Shown: positions 26,933 through 35,518 of the stretch, one piece after another
How the letters are laid out: each line of letters starts with the position of its first letter
How positions within the stretch are numbered: the stretch's first letter is position 1
Source of the DNA: F0422 sp963522415
GTDB lineage: Bacteria > Bacillota > Negativicutes > Veillonellales > Veillonellaceae
Assembly (NCBI GenBank): GCA_963522415.1
Contig: CAUQZV010000002.1
Coordinates: 35,259-99,258, forward strand
Reading direction: 5' to 3'
Length of the DNA: 64,000 bases
The notes under the pieces: model-generated
Database searches by the model: none
Told to the model about the DNA's origin: nothing
What the model saw: the letters and a program-made list of their open reading frames with translations, nothing else
Made by a program: the position numbers and the translations under genes

Positions 26933-27275
26933 AATTACCTCCTGCGTATAATTATTTTCAGTATAAAGAGAAATATAATGTAGAGCAATAGAGAAGAAAG
27001 AAGAGGTGTATTTACTACCGTAGTTAGGTTTGAATATTACCAAGGTATACTGAAAACACATATACTGCATGCAGATTTTGAAATAGTAGATGATAATTAA
27101 TCTAACTTTTCAATTATATAAAGGTTTGTATTTTACAAAATTTGGATTGTAAATTTTTATCAGTTCTACTCTGAAATGTGATAGCATTTTCTTAAGAAGC
27201 ATGCACAGTATTCTATTTACGCATGAATGGAACAGAGGCATGAATTATATTTATACGTTGTAAGGAGGTTAACAC
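26933..27275. promoter_or_regulatory. Divergent control region of the microcompartment locus
   Basis: This 343-base AT-rich gap separates the two arms. It contains a cluster of related half-sites: TTTGTA (27125-27130), TACAAA (27134-27139), and an inverted pair TTTACAA (27132-27138) / TTGTAAA (27147-27153). These are candidate operators for the PocR/AraC-type regulators encoded within the locus. A TTCTTAAGAA palindrome lies further downstream. No consensus -35/-10 pair precedes the dehydratase gene, as expected of an activator-dependent promoter. AAGGAGG precedes its ATG. Confidence 0.5.
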
Positions 27276-29831
27276 ATGCTAGAACGAGGATTTAGTAAAC
27301 CAACAGAACGAATTGAAAAGTTGAGAAAAGTAATTATTGATGCTGTACCACAGGTCGAATCAGAACGTGCAGTCTTAATTACAGAATCCTATAAGGAAAC
27401 CGAAGGTCAGCCTACGATTATCCGCCGTGCTAAAGCTGTTGAAAAAATCTTTAACGAGTTGCCGATTACAATCCGTGACAATGAATTGGTAGTTGGTTCA
27501 ATTACAATCAACCCACGATCCACAGAAATTTGCCCAGAGTTCTCCTATGATTGGGTAGAAAAAGAATTCCATACTATGCATAAACGTATGGCAGATCCAT
27601 TTGAAATTTCTGAAAAAGTACAACATGAATTACATGAAGCTTTCAAATATTGGGAAGGCAAAACAACTCACTCCTTAGCAGATTCCTATATGGAACCAGA
27701 TACAAAAGATTGTATCGCTAATGGTGTATTCACAGTAGGTAACTATTTCTTCGGTGGTGTAGGACACGTAAATGTAGACTACGGTAAAATCTTAGAAAAA
27801 GGTTTCCGCGGTGTATTAGAAGAAACAATTACAGCATTACATGCATTAGACGAAGATGATCCTAGCAGCATTAAGAAAAAACAATTCTACAACGCAGTTA
27901 TTATTTCCTACAATGCAGCTATCCGATTCGCACATCGCTATGCTGAAAAAGCTCGTGAATTGGCAAGTCAAACATCTTGTCCAACTCGTAAAGCAGAATT
28001 ACAACAAATCGCCGCTAACTGTGATCGCGTACCTGAATTCGGTGCTCGTAACTTCTGGGAAGCATGTCAATCTTTCTGGTTCTTACAAATCATGGTTCAA
28101 ATTGAGTCCAATGGTCACTCCATCTCCCCGGGCCGTTTTGACCAATACATGTATCCATACTTAAAAGATGATCCAATTGATCGCGTAAAAGCACAAGAAT
28201 TAGTAGATTGTATCTGGGTTAAATTGAACGACATCAATAAAACTCGTGATGAAGTCTCTGCACAAGCATTCGCTGGTTATGCAGTATTCCAAAACCTTTG
28301 CGTAGGCGGTCAAGACTCTGAAGGTAAAGATGCAACAAATGAAGTATCTTACATGTGTATGGAAGCAGTAGCGCACGTTCGTTTACCAGCTCCATCCTTC
28401 TCTGTACGTGTACATCAAAATGCCCCAATGGAATTCTTATATCGCGCTTGTGAAGTATCCCGTTTAGGCTATGGTGTTCCAGCATTCTACAATGATGAAG
28501 TAATCATCTTGGCTCTTGTATCTCGTGGCGTAGCATTAAAAGACGCTCGTGACTACTGTATTATCGGTTGTGTTGAACCACAAGCGGGCCATCGTACTGA
28601 AGGTTGGCATGATGCAGCGTTCTTCAACATCGCAAAAGTTCTTGAAATTACTCTTAACAATGGACGTTGTAAAGGCAAACAATTGGGACCTAAAACTGGC
28701 GAGTTAGAAGAATTAGATACTATGGATAAATTGTTGGCAGCTTACCAACAACAAATGGAATACTTCGTTCGTCACTTAGCAAAAGCTGACAACGCTGTTG
28801 ACTACGCTCACATGGAACGCGCTCCATTGCCATTCATGTCTGCGATGGTTGATGATTGTATCAAACGCGGTAAATCTTGCCAAGAAGGCGGCGCGATCTA
28901 CAACTTCACAGGACCTCAAGCATTCGGTGTTGCTGACGCAGGTGACTCCTTATATGCAATCCAAAAAAATATTTTCGAAGACAAACGCTTTACATTAGCT
29001 GAATTGCGTGAAGCATTAGAAGCTAACTTCGGTTATAGCGATAGCGCAGCTCCAATTTGCACTCCATCTATTCCAGAATCTACATTAGATGAAGCTCAAA
29101 TCTATGAAGCAGTTAAGAAAATCTTATCCTCCACAGGATCTATCGACATTGCTACATTGGAATCTCATTTGAAACAAGGTACTGGCACAGGTACAAGCTG
29201 TGGATGCAAATCACAAGCTGATCCAAGCAAATATGCAACTATCCGTAATATCTTGAAAAACACTGATTCCTTCGGTAATGATATTGAAGAGGTAGACCAA
29301 TTCGCATATCGTTGCGGTAAAATCTACTGTAATGAAGTGGATAAATACATGAACCCTCGTGGCGGTCAATTCCAAGCTGGTATTTACCCAGTATCCGCTA
29401 ACGTATTGTTCGGTAAAGACGTAGCTGCATTACCAGATGGACGTTTAGCAACTGAACCATTGGCTGACGGTGTATCCCCTCGCCAAGGTAACGACGTAAA
29501 CGGTCCTACAGCGGCTTCCAACTCCGTTGCAAAATTAGACCATGCGCAAGCATCGAATGGTACATTGTACAACCAAAAATTCACACCAGCTGCGGTAGGT
29601 GGAGAACAAGGTTTGAAAAACTTCGTATCTATTATTAAGAGCTTCTTCGATAAAAAAGGTAGCCATGTTCAATTCAACGTTGTAGATAAACAAACATTGT
29701 TAGATGCACAAGAACATCCAGAAGATAACCAAGACTTGATCGTTCGTGTAGCAGGTTACAGTGCTCACTTCGTAACATTGGCTAAAGAAGTACAAGACGA
29801 TATCATTAATCGTACAGAACATGAAATGTAG
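27276..29831 (+). CDS. Glycyl-radical diol dehydratase (1,2-propanediol/glycerol), microcompartment core enzyme
   Basis: The 851-residue enzyme of the pyruvate formate-lyase superfamily has a thiyl cysteine C432 and base E434 in GCVEP, and a glycyl-radical G827 in RVAGYSAHF. H164, S282 and D446 sit where the B12-independent glycerol and propanediol dehydratases bind their diol. In choline TMA-lyase I recall other residues at these sites. It would dehydrate 1,2-propanediol to propionaldehyde (or glycerol to 3-hydroxypropionaldehyde) without B12 and is oxygen sensitive. There is no N-terminal extension. A roughly 65-residue segment (586-650) before the radical domain contains a Gly/Thr-rich SCGC. 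The activase gene follows 26 bases later. Codon bias suggests very high expression. Confidence 0.88.
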   Translation: MLERGFSKPTERIEKLRKVIIDAVPQVESERAVLITESYKETEGQPTIIRRAKAVEKIFNELPITIRDNELVVGSITINPRSTEICPEFSYDWVEKEFHTMHKRMADPFEISEKVQHELHEAFKYWEGKTTHSLADSYMEPDTKDCIANGVFTVGNYFFGGVGHVNVDYGKILEKGFRGVLEETITALHALDEDDPSSIKKKQFYNAVIISYNAAIRFAHRYAEKARELASQTSCPTRKAELQQIAANCDRVPEFGARNFWEACQSFWFLQIMVQIESNGHSISPGRFDQYMYPYLKDDPIDRVKAQELVDCIWVKLNDINKTRDEVSAQAFAGYAVFQNLCVGGQDSEGKDATNEVSYMCMEAVAHVRLPAPSFSVRVHQNAPMEFLYRACEVSRLGYGVPAFYNDEVIILALVSRGVALKDARDYCIIGCVEPQAGHRTEGWHDAAFFNIAKVLEITLNNGRCKGKQLGPKTGELEELDTMDKLLAAYQQQMEYFVRHLAKADNAVDYAHMERAPLPFMSAMVDDCIKRGKSCQEGGAIYNFTGPQAFGVADAGDSLYAIQKNIFEDKRFTLAELREALEANFGYSDSAAPICTPSIPESTLDEAQIYEAVKKILSSTGSIDIATLESHLKQGTGTGTSCGCKSQADPSKYATIRNILKNTDSFGNDIEEVDQFAYRCGKIYCNEVDKYMNPRGGQFQAGIYPVSANVLFGKDVAALPDGRLATEPLADGVSPRQGNDVNGPTAASNSVAKLDHAQASNGTLYNQKFTPAAVGGEQGLKNFVSIIKSFFDKKGSHVQFNVVDKQTLLDAQEHPEDNQDLIVRVAGYSAHFVTLAKEVQDDIINRTEHEM

Positions 29832-29857
29832 GTACATAATATAAAGGATAAGTTCGT

Positions 29858-30778
29858 ATGGAATCAGTAGATTATAGTGTACAAGGCACTGTATTTGATA
29901 TTCAACGCTTTTCCATTCACGATGGACCAGGAATCCGGACAATCGTATTTTTGAAGGGCTGTCCATTACGATGTAAATGGTGTTCTAATCCAGAATCACA
30001 ACAATATTATCCTGAAGTAGTGTATCGAAAACAACTCTGTATTGGTTGTAAAGCTTGTCAGGCAGTTTGCCCTAAACAGGCCATTGCTGATAGCAATCCG
30101 TACTGGATTGACCGTACACTCTGTGACAACTGTTCAGAGTGTACCATGGTCTGTCCTACCAGTGCACTCTCCATGAAAGGTAAGTTGATGAGTGTCGAGC
30201 AGGTAGTACGAGAGCTAAAAAAAGATGCCACACAGTACTTTCGGTCCAATGGCGGCATCACCTTATCTGGTGGAGAGGCATTGACACAACCAAAGTTTGC
30301 TAAAGAAATCTTTAAAGCTTGTAAAGCACAAGGATGGCATACCGCAATAGAAACAGAAGGGTATTATGACACAAAGATTGTAGAAGAGATTATGCCGTAC
30401 ATCGACTTAGTTCTACTAGATATCAAAAGTGTTAATCCAGAGCAACATAAAAAGTTCACTGGTGTCGATAACGCAAGGATCAAAGAGTCGGCTAAAGTCA
30501 TACAGTCTATCGCAAATACAACAGTGCGTGTTCCTACGATTCCTGGGTTTAATGCGAGCGAAGAAGATATTCGTGGTATAGCGGAGTTTGTGAAGGAAAA
30601 TATGCCTAATGTTCATGACATACACTTGTTGCCATATCACAATTATGGGCAGGGGAAATATGAACTATTGGGACGTGAATATGAATTAGAAAATACACCA
30701 AAGATTCCAGAAGAAGAAATGGAAACGTATAAAAAAATAGTAGAATCATATGGTTTAAACTGTATTATTGGTGGTTAG
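29858..30778 (+). CDS. Glycyl-radical enzyme activase (radical SAM)
   Basis: The 306-residue activase installs the glycyl radical on the upstream dehydratase. The radical-SAM cluster motif CPLRCKWC is near 36-43, and two ferredoxin-like clusters follow: CIGCKACQAVCP (about 66-77) and CDNCSECTMVCP (about 89-100). GGITLSGGEAL lies near 133. This layout with two extra 4Fe-4S clusters is the one known for PflA-like activases of CutD/DhaB2 type. It is co-transcribed with the dehydratase and shell genes. Confidence 0.9.
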   Translation: MESVDYSVQGTVFDIQRFSIHDGPGIRTIVFLKGCPLRCKWCSNPESQQYYPEVVYRKQLCIGCKACQAVCPKQAIADSNPYWIDRTLCDNCSECTMVCPTSALSMKGKLMSVEQVVRELKKDATQYFRSNGGITLSGGEALTQPKFAKEIFKACKAQGWHTAIETEGYYDTKIVEEIMPYIDLVLLDIKSVNPEQHKKFTGVDNARIKESAKVIQSIANTTVRVPTIPGFNASEEDIRGIAEFVKENMPNVHDIHLLPYHNYGQGKYELLGREYELENTPKIPEEEMETYKKIVESYGLNCIIGG

Positions 30779-30786
30779 GAGGTACT

Positions 30787-31557
30787 ATGGATACAGCATT
30801 ATTAGAAAAAGTGATGGGTCAAGTATCAGAAGAACTTGGCATTAAAAAGCCGCAAGGCACAACAGCAGGATCCATCGGAGTTACTGAATTTGTAGGTACT
30901 GCAATGGGCGATACAATTGGTCTTGTGATTGCCAGTGTGGATCCGTTATTAACAGAAACAATGGGATTAGGAAAATTCAAATCCATCGGTATTATCGGCG
31001 GTCGTGTAGGCGCAGGCCCACAAATTATGGCTGTGGATGATGCAATCAAAGCAACGAATACTGAAATTATTACAGTTGAGTTGCCTCGTGATACTAAAGG
31101 TGGCGCAGGTCATGGTTCCTTGATCTATATCGGTGCTCATGATGTATCCGATGCTCGTCGAGCTGTTGAAATTGCATTGGAAGCTGTTCCAAAATACTTT
31201 GGAGATGTATACGCTAATGATGCAGGTCACTTGGAATTCCAATACACAGCACGTGCAAGCTATTGTTTAGAAGCCGTATTTAACACTCCATTAGGTAGAT
31301 CTTTTGGTATGGTGTGTGCAGGCCCAGCAGCGATTGGTGCAGTACTTGCGGATACAGCAGTGAAATCTGCCAATGTAGAAGTCGTTTCGTACGCATCCCC
31401 AAAATCTGGTACAAGTTTCTCTAACGAAGTAATCTTAACATTCTCTGGAGATTCTGGTGCTGTTCGTCAAGCTGTGAAAGCAGCTCGTGAAGTGGGTATT
31501 AAATTGCTTGGTGCTTTAGGTGACACACCTACATCGAGTACAACACCATACATTTAA
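30787..31557 (+). CDS. pduB: PduB-like BMC-T shell protein
   Basis: The 256-residue product is a trimeric tandem-BMC shell protein. An N-terminal helix (about 1-22, ALLEKVMGQVSEELG) precedes the shell domains, as in PduB, where this region links the shell to the enzyme core. The BMC domains span about 38-145 and 150-245 (GLVIASVDPLL, SFGMVCAGPAAIGAVLADTAVKSA). Its place between activase and PduA-like gene matches the usual shell gene order. Confidence 0.88.
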   Translation: MDTALLEKVMGQVSEELGIKKPQGTTAGSIGVTEFVGTAMGDTIGLVIASVDPLLTETMGLGKFKSIGIIGGRVGAGPQIMAVDDAIKATNTEIITVELPRDTKGGAGHGSLIYIGAHDVSDARRAVEIALEAVPKYFGDVYANDAGHLEFQYTARASYCLEAVFNTPLGRSFGMVCAGPAAIGAVLADTAVKSANVEVVSYASPKSGTSFSNEVILTFSGDSGAVRQAVKAAREVGIKLLGALGDTPTSSTTPYI

Positions 31558-31587
31558 TAGGTTAGTATAGAAACATAGGAGGATATT

Positions 31588-31869
31588 ATGGTTTCAGATG
31601 CATTAGGAATGGTAGAAACAAAAGGTTTAGTAAGTGCGATTGAAGCAGCAGATGCTATGGTAAAAGCTGCTAACGTAAACTTAGTAGGCTATGAAAAAAT
31701 TGGTTCTGGATTAGTAACAGTTATGGTTCGTGGTGATGTTGGTGCAGTAAAAGCAGCTGTTGAAGCTGGCGCAGTAGCAGCTCGTGCAGTAGGCGAAGTT
31801 GTATCCTTACACGTTATCCCTCGTCCTCACATCGATACAGAACGTATTATTCCAACTCTTAAAGCGTAA
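31588..31869 (+). CDS. PduA/PduJ-like BMC-H shell protein
   Basis: The 93-residue single-BMC protein (ALGMVETKGLVSAIEAADAMVKAANV) forms hexamers that tile shell facets, with pore residues around KIGSGLVTV. It is about 90% identical by eye to the BMC-H encoded at 39216, pointing to a recent duplication. It lies 30 bases after pduB with an AGGAGG SD. Confidence 0.93.
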   Translation: MVSDALGMVETKGLVSAIEAADAMVKAANVNLVGYEKIGSGLVTVMVRGDVGAVKAAVEAGAVAARAVGEVVSLHVIPRPHIDTERIIPTLKA

Positions 31870-31925
31870 TGTAGCGTGGCATATGAGGCATTGTCCTTAT
31901 ATGCCACTACTTTAGAGGAGGTACT

Positions 31926-32459
31926 ATGAAAGATAGAGACCTATCTAGGCTCCTAGAAGACATGGTGGCACGTATTTTAGCAGAACAATCTCATGAACAA
32001 AGTGTAAGAAAATTATATGTTGTCTTTGATGAACAGTGGCATCATGAAAATTATGCGTTGGCGAATCAATTAACTACATGTGACTTCACACAAGTTCATG
32101 CCATTGTTCCCAAAAACGGTGATCCAGAAATGGAACGTCGAGTGAAAGAAATTCATCCTTTTCTTATGCAATATCCCTATGGAGAGGAACCCGCTTTTAC
32201 AGAACACGATTGCATAGTATTACCTTATATAGGAAGAAATGATGTCATTCATATTGCGTTAGGCTATAGTCAATCGGATCTGTCGGAAGTGGTAAAGAAA
32301 GCTTTTACAGCAGGTGCTAGTATCTATGTACTGCCAACATCCATAGAGCCTTTATCAGGAAAAGAACCAGGTCCCTACCAACAGATGGTGCAAGGGTACT
32401 ATCAAACAATATTTGAGTTAGGGATACGATACATAGACCATATTCGTCATATGAATTGA
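31926..32459 (+). CDS. Microcompartment-associated flavoprotein-like protein of unknown role
   Basis: I do not recognise this 177-residue protein with confidence. The N-terminus (DLSRLLEDMVARILAEQSHE) is an amphipathic helix resembling cargo-targeting peptides. The body has alternating strands and helices, and a C-terminal stretch CIVLPYIGRNDVIHIALGYSQSD...ASIYVLPTS recalls flavoprotein (PF02441-like) folds. It sits between the BMC-H and BMC-P genes, where pduM occurs in some pdu operons. It may bind flavin inside the shell or act in assembly. Confidence 0.4.
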   Translation: MKDRDLSRLLEDMVARILAEQSHEQSVRKLYVVFDEQWHHENYALANQLTTCDFTQVHAIVPKNGDPEMERRVKEIHPFLMQYPYGEEPAFTEHDCIVLPYIGRNDVIHIALGYSQSDLSEVVKKAFTAGASIYVLPTSIEPLSGKEPGPYQQMVQGYYQTIFELGIRYIDHIRHMN

Positions 32460-32481
32460 GTCCTATGAGATAGGAGTAAGC

Positions 32482-32745
32482 ATGTATTTAGCAAAAGTGA
32501 TTGGTAATGTTGTAGCAACGAAAAAAAGTGATACCCTATTAGGATATAAGTTGATGATTATACAGCCTGTCGATGCATCGCTTTCGCCAGCTCATAGAGA
32601 ACAAGTAGCAGCTGATTTTGTAGGAGCTGGTGTAGGTGAATATGTGCTAGTTGGAACGGGGTCTTCAGTACGAGTGGAAGAGAACCGAAAAGGGGCTACC
32701 ATAGATTTAGCAATCATTGGTATTGTAGACTCTGTTGTTATTTAG
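32482..32745 (+). CDS. pduN: EutN/PduN-type BMC-P vertex protein
   Basis: The 87-residue product matches the EutN/CcmL family: MYLAKVIGNVVATKKSDTL at the start, then LMIIQPVD, GEYVLVGTGSSVR and a C-terminal AIIGIVDSV. Pentamers close shell vertices. Its short spacing to both neighbours places it in the shell operon. Confidence 0.92.
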   Translation: MYLAKVIGNVVATKKSDTLLGYKLMIIQPVDASLSPAHREQVAADFVGAGVGEYVLVGTGSSVRVEENRKGATIDLAIIGIVDSVVI

Positions 32746-32758
32746 TAAGGAGGCAAAT

Positions 32759-34081
32759 ATGGGAACCCAAGGTGGGATATTTTCCTCAGTAACACAGGTT
32801 GTTCATGCATCAAAACAAGCATTTCACATCTATCAAAAGTTGAGCCTGCGAGAACGGAAGCAGTTGATTCAAGCTATCCGAGAAGGATTGCGAGACTATT
32901 GTCTAGAATTTGCCAAACTAGCTTGTGAAGAAACTGGTATGGGTAAAGCCGAAGATAAGGCGATTAAGATTAAACTTGCTTTGGAAGAAACGCCGGGACC
33001 AGAAGACTTGATTACAGGAACTACGCAAGGGGAAAACGGAATTGTTTTAACAGAACCATTTCCATACGGTGTGGTATGTGCTATACATCCAAGTACCAAT
33101 CCTTGTGAAACGTTGATCAACAATACAATTAGTTTGTTGTCAGCAGGAAATGTAGTGATTCATTGTCCACATCCGAGAGCTATGGAAGTATCTAAATATA
33201 TTACGAAAGTGATGAACAAAATTATTTTAGATAAATTTGGTATATGTAACTTAATCACCACACCAGATACTTGTTCCTTAACATATCTTAATGAAATAAT
33301 GAATCATCCTGATGTGGAGTTGATTTTATCTACTGGTGGATCGGACGCTGCAAGAAGCGCCTTAGCCTGTGGCAAGAAGGTCATTTCAGCAGGTCCAGCG
33401 AATCCTACATTTGTGGTAGATGAAACGGCTGATATAGATCGGGCGGCCTATTGTATTCACAAAGGTGCATCCTTCGATCACAATATTACCTGTACATCGG
33501 AGAAAAATGTCATTATTGTGGACTCTGTATTGCCAGCATTTCGATTGGCCTTAGAACGACTCAATGTGTATTATGTGGATTCAATGGGAGAAATGTTACA
33601 ATTATCGAAGATTCTCCTCACTGAAGATATGGAAGTGAATCGTCAATATGGCGGTAAATCGGCAGATGAGATTTTAAAAGATGCAGGAATCCATACGGAT
33701 CGAGCCTATGATTTGATTGCTGTAGAAACAGTTAAAATCCATCCATTTGTGACACAGGAAATATTAGCACCATTGATTACAGTGGTGAAAGCTAATAATT
33801 TTGAAAGTGCTCTACAAATTGCTGTCGATGCAGAACAAGGCTATCACCATACAGCAGGTATCCATTCCCGTGATACGGAACGGTTAAGGCAAGCTGCAAA
33901 AGCTTTTCGAACCACAATCTTTGTAAAGAATGGATGCTCTTTAGATGGAATTGGTATCTGTGGTGTGGGAGCTACCTCTTTTACCATTGCGAATGTCACA
34001 GGGGAAGGAGCTATTACTGCAAAAGATTTAGTTCGCTACAGAAGATGTGTGTATGTAGAAACACTATGTTCATATACATAA
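32759..34081 (+). CDS. CoA-acylating aldehyde dehydrogenase, first copy, no obvious targeting peptide
   Basis: The 440-residue EutE/PduP-family enzyme converts propionaldehyde to propionyl-CoA with NAD+. A catalytic cysteine lies in FDHNITCTSEKNV near 248, with HPSTNPCETLINN near 110 and GICGVGATSFTIA near 405. ATG 32759 is preferred because AAGGAGG (32747-32753) precedes it. Unlike the second copy (37190-38593) it begins directly with the enzyme domain and has no N-terminal cargo peptide. The two copies are clearly divergent, so they may differ in location or aldehyde preference. Confidence 0.85.
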   Translation: MGTQGGIFSSVTQVVHASKQAFHIYQKLSLRERKQLIQAIREGLRDYCLEFAKLACEETGMGKAEDKAIKIKLALEETPGPEDLITGTTQGENGIVLTEPFPYGVVCAIHPSTNPCETLINNTISLLSAGNVVIHCPHPRAMEVSKYITKVMNKIILDKFGICNLITTPDTCSLTYLNEIMNHPDVELILSTGGSDAARSALACGKKVISAGPANPTFVVDETADIDRAAYCIHKGASFDHNITCTSEKNVIIVDSVLPAFRLALERLNVYYVDSMGEMLQLSKILLTEDMEVNRQYGGKSADEILKDAGIHTDRAYDLIAVETVKIHPFVTQEILAPLITVVKANNFESALQIAVDAEQGYHHTAGIHSRDTERLRQAAKAFRTTIFVKNGCSLDGIGICGVGATSFTIANVTGEGAITAKDLVRYRRCVYVETLCSYT

Positions 34082-34200
34082 TAACTATGATTAAATTTCA
34101 TGATAAAAATCAAAATTCTTTGCATGATTTTTGTAATTACTGTCGAATACTATAAGTAAGAGGTATTTTACATATTGTATAAGAAAGGTAATGAAAAGGA

Positions 34201-35502
34201 ATGCCACGAAATACTTTTGAAGACAATCGAAACGAAGAATCACGACTAGATATTATGACTGTTATCGGTCATGATTTATTGGAAGAGATCCAAGAAGCGG
34301 TTGCCAACGTGACAGGAATAGCTTTTGTGACAGTAGATTATAAAGGTGATGTATTAACAGAGGCAACACGGTTTTGCAATTATTGTAAGAAAATTAGAGA
34401 TAATCCTACATCTTCATTATTGTGCAAGTTATCCGATGCATCCGGTGCTATTATTGCAGCTACTAATAAAGAGGTAAGTATTTATATTTGTCCTTGCGGA
34501 CTTTTAGAAATTGCCATACCGATTATAGTTGATGGACATTATTTAGGTGGATTCATCGGTGGACAGATTCTATGTGATGATGTACCAGATACAATAGTCC
34601 GGCTAAGTAAGAATATGGTATCTGGTGGTGCTCAAATAGTGAATCAAGACATTGAGACTACAGATCCGGAAGAGTTAGCCGATATTAAAAAATATAATTA
34701 TAGTGAAGTGCTATCGATTGCGAAACTAGTGGAGTTTATTATTAATCAACTCACTAATCATGAGATTGTATCAAATAGAAATAAACAAAAGAATTTAAAC
34801 CGTATAGAAGCATTAGAAAAAGAGGTATTAGAAGCAGAAGATAAGATCTGTTGTTTGCAAAGTGAGCTAGAAAAATATAAGCGATATGTAGATATGGTAC
34901 GTAATTGTAAGTTACTTAGTGTTGTAGATAGTTTATCTGTGATAGAAGAAGCAGAGAAAACAGAATCTGCTATTCTTGACTATATTCATGTATTAGCACT
35001 TCATCATGACAATTTGTTTGAAACAAGTATGAAAGAAGAATGTTCACGTATTGAATCCACAGTTGCCCTTTTAAACTATCGCGAAGATTGTAGGGTAGGT
35101 TGGCATATAGATATAGATGAGAGTTTATGGCATTATATATTGCCAGCCTATAGTTTATGGCAGTATGTATATCAAGTTATAGAGGTGGCACAACAAGAGG
35201 GGTATGCAGATATTTCTCTAAACTTGCATGCAGAGCTTCAAAGTGATGAAGTATGTGTTGTTATAGAAGATGATACATTGCAAATGAATGCTAGCGAAGT
35301 GATTTTGTTACACAAATTACTACAGGATGTAACAAGGTTAATACATGGAGAGACACAAGAATCAAACTTATCTCCCATAAGTCAAGCTATTTTAAAATTA
35401 CACCAAATATTTATAGAATACCATGGTGCTTCTGCGAAGGTACATTGTTACCCATTGCCAGAGGGGGGGATACAGGTTATGCTATCCTATCCGATAGAAT
35501 AA
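34201..35502 (+). CDS. PocR-domain sensor with a degenerate LytS-type histidine kinase module
   Basis: The 433-residue protein starts with a PocR ligand-binding domain (about 20-190) carrying a cysteine set C59, C62, C75, C97, C99. PocR senses small diols such as propanediol. A coiled coil follows (about 192-232). The rest aligns loosely with a LytS-type kinase, but the usual NPHFLFN phosphoacceptor segment reads NCKLLSV (235-241), with Lys for His, and the N-box is also lost. It is therefore probably a sensor scaffold rather than a kinase. It sits mid-locus, 16 bases before an AraC-type response regulator, after a 119-base gap that may hold a local promoter. Confidence 0.72.
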   Translation: MPRNTFEDNRNEESRLDIMTVIGHDLLEEIQEAVANVTGIAFVTVDYKGDVLTEATRFCNYCKKIRDNPTSSLLCKLSDASGAIIAATNKEVSIYICPCGLLEIAIPIIVDGHYLGGFIGGQILCDDVPDTIVRLSKNMVSGGAQIVNQDIETTDPEELADIKKYNYSEVLSIAKLVEFIINQLTNHEIVSNRNKQKNLNRIEALEKEVLEAEDKICCLQSELEKYKRYVDMVRNCKLLSVVDSLSVIEEAEKTESAILDYIHVLALHHDNLFETSMKEECSRIESTVALLNYREDCRVGWHIDIDESLWHYILPAYSLWQYVYQVIEVAQQEGYADISLNLHAELQSDEVCVVIEDDTLQMNASEVILLHKLLQDVTRLIHGETQESNLSPISQAILKLHQIFIEYHGASAKVHCYPLPEGGIQVMLSYPIE

Positions 35503-35518
35503 GAAAAGGAGGTATTTT

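Noticed and set aside
27276..29831. Glycyl-radical enzyme as choline TMA-lyase (CutC)
   Set aside because: H164, S282 and D446 match diol dehydratases, the CutC-type N-terminal extension is absent, and the locus has a glycerol-type channel and PocR sensor instead of choline-type transporters.
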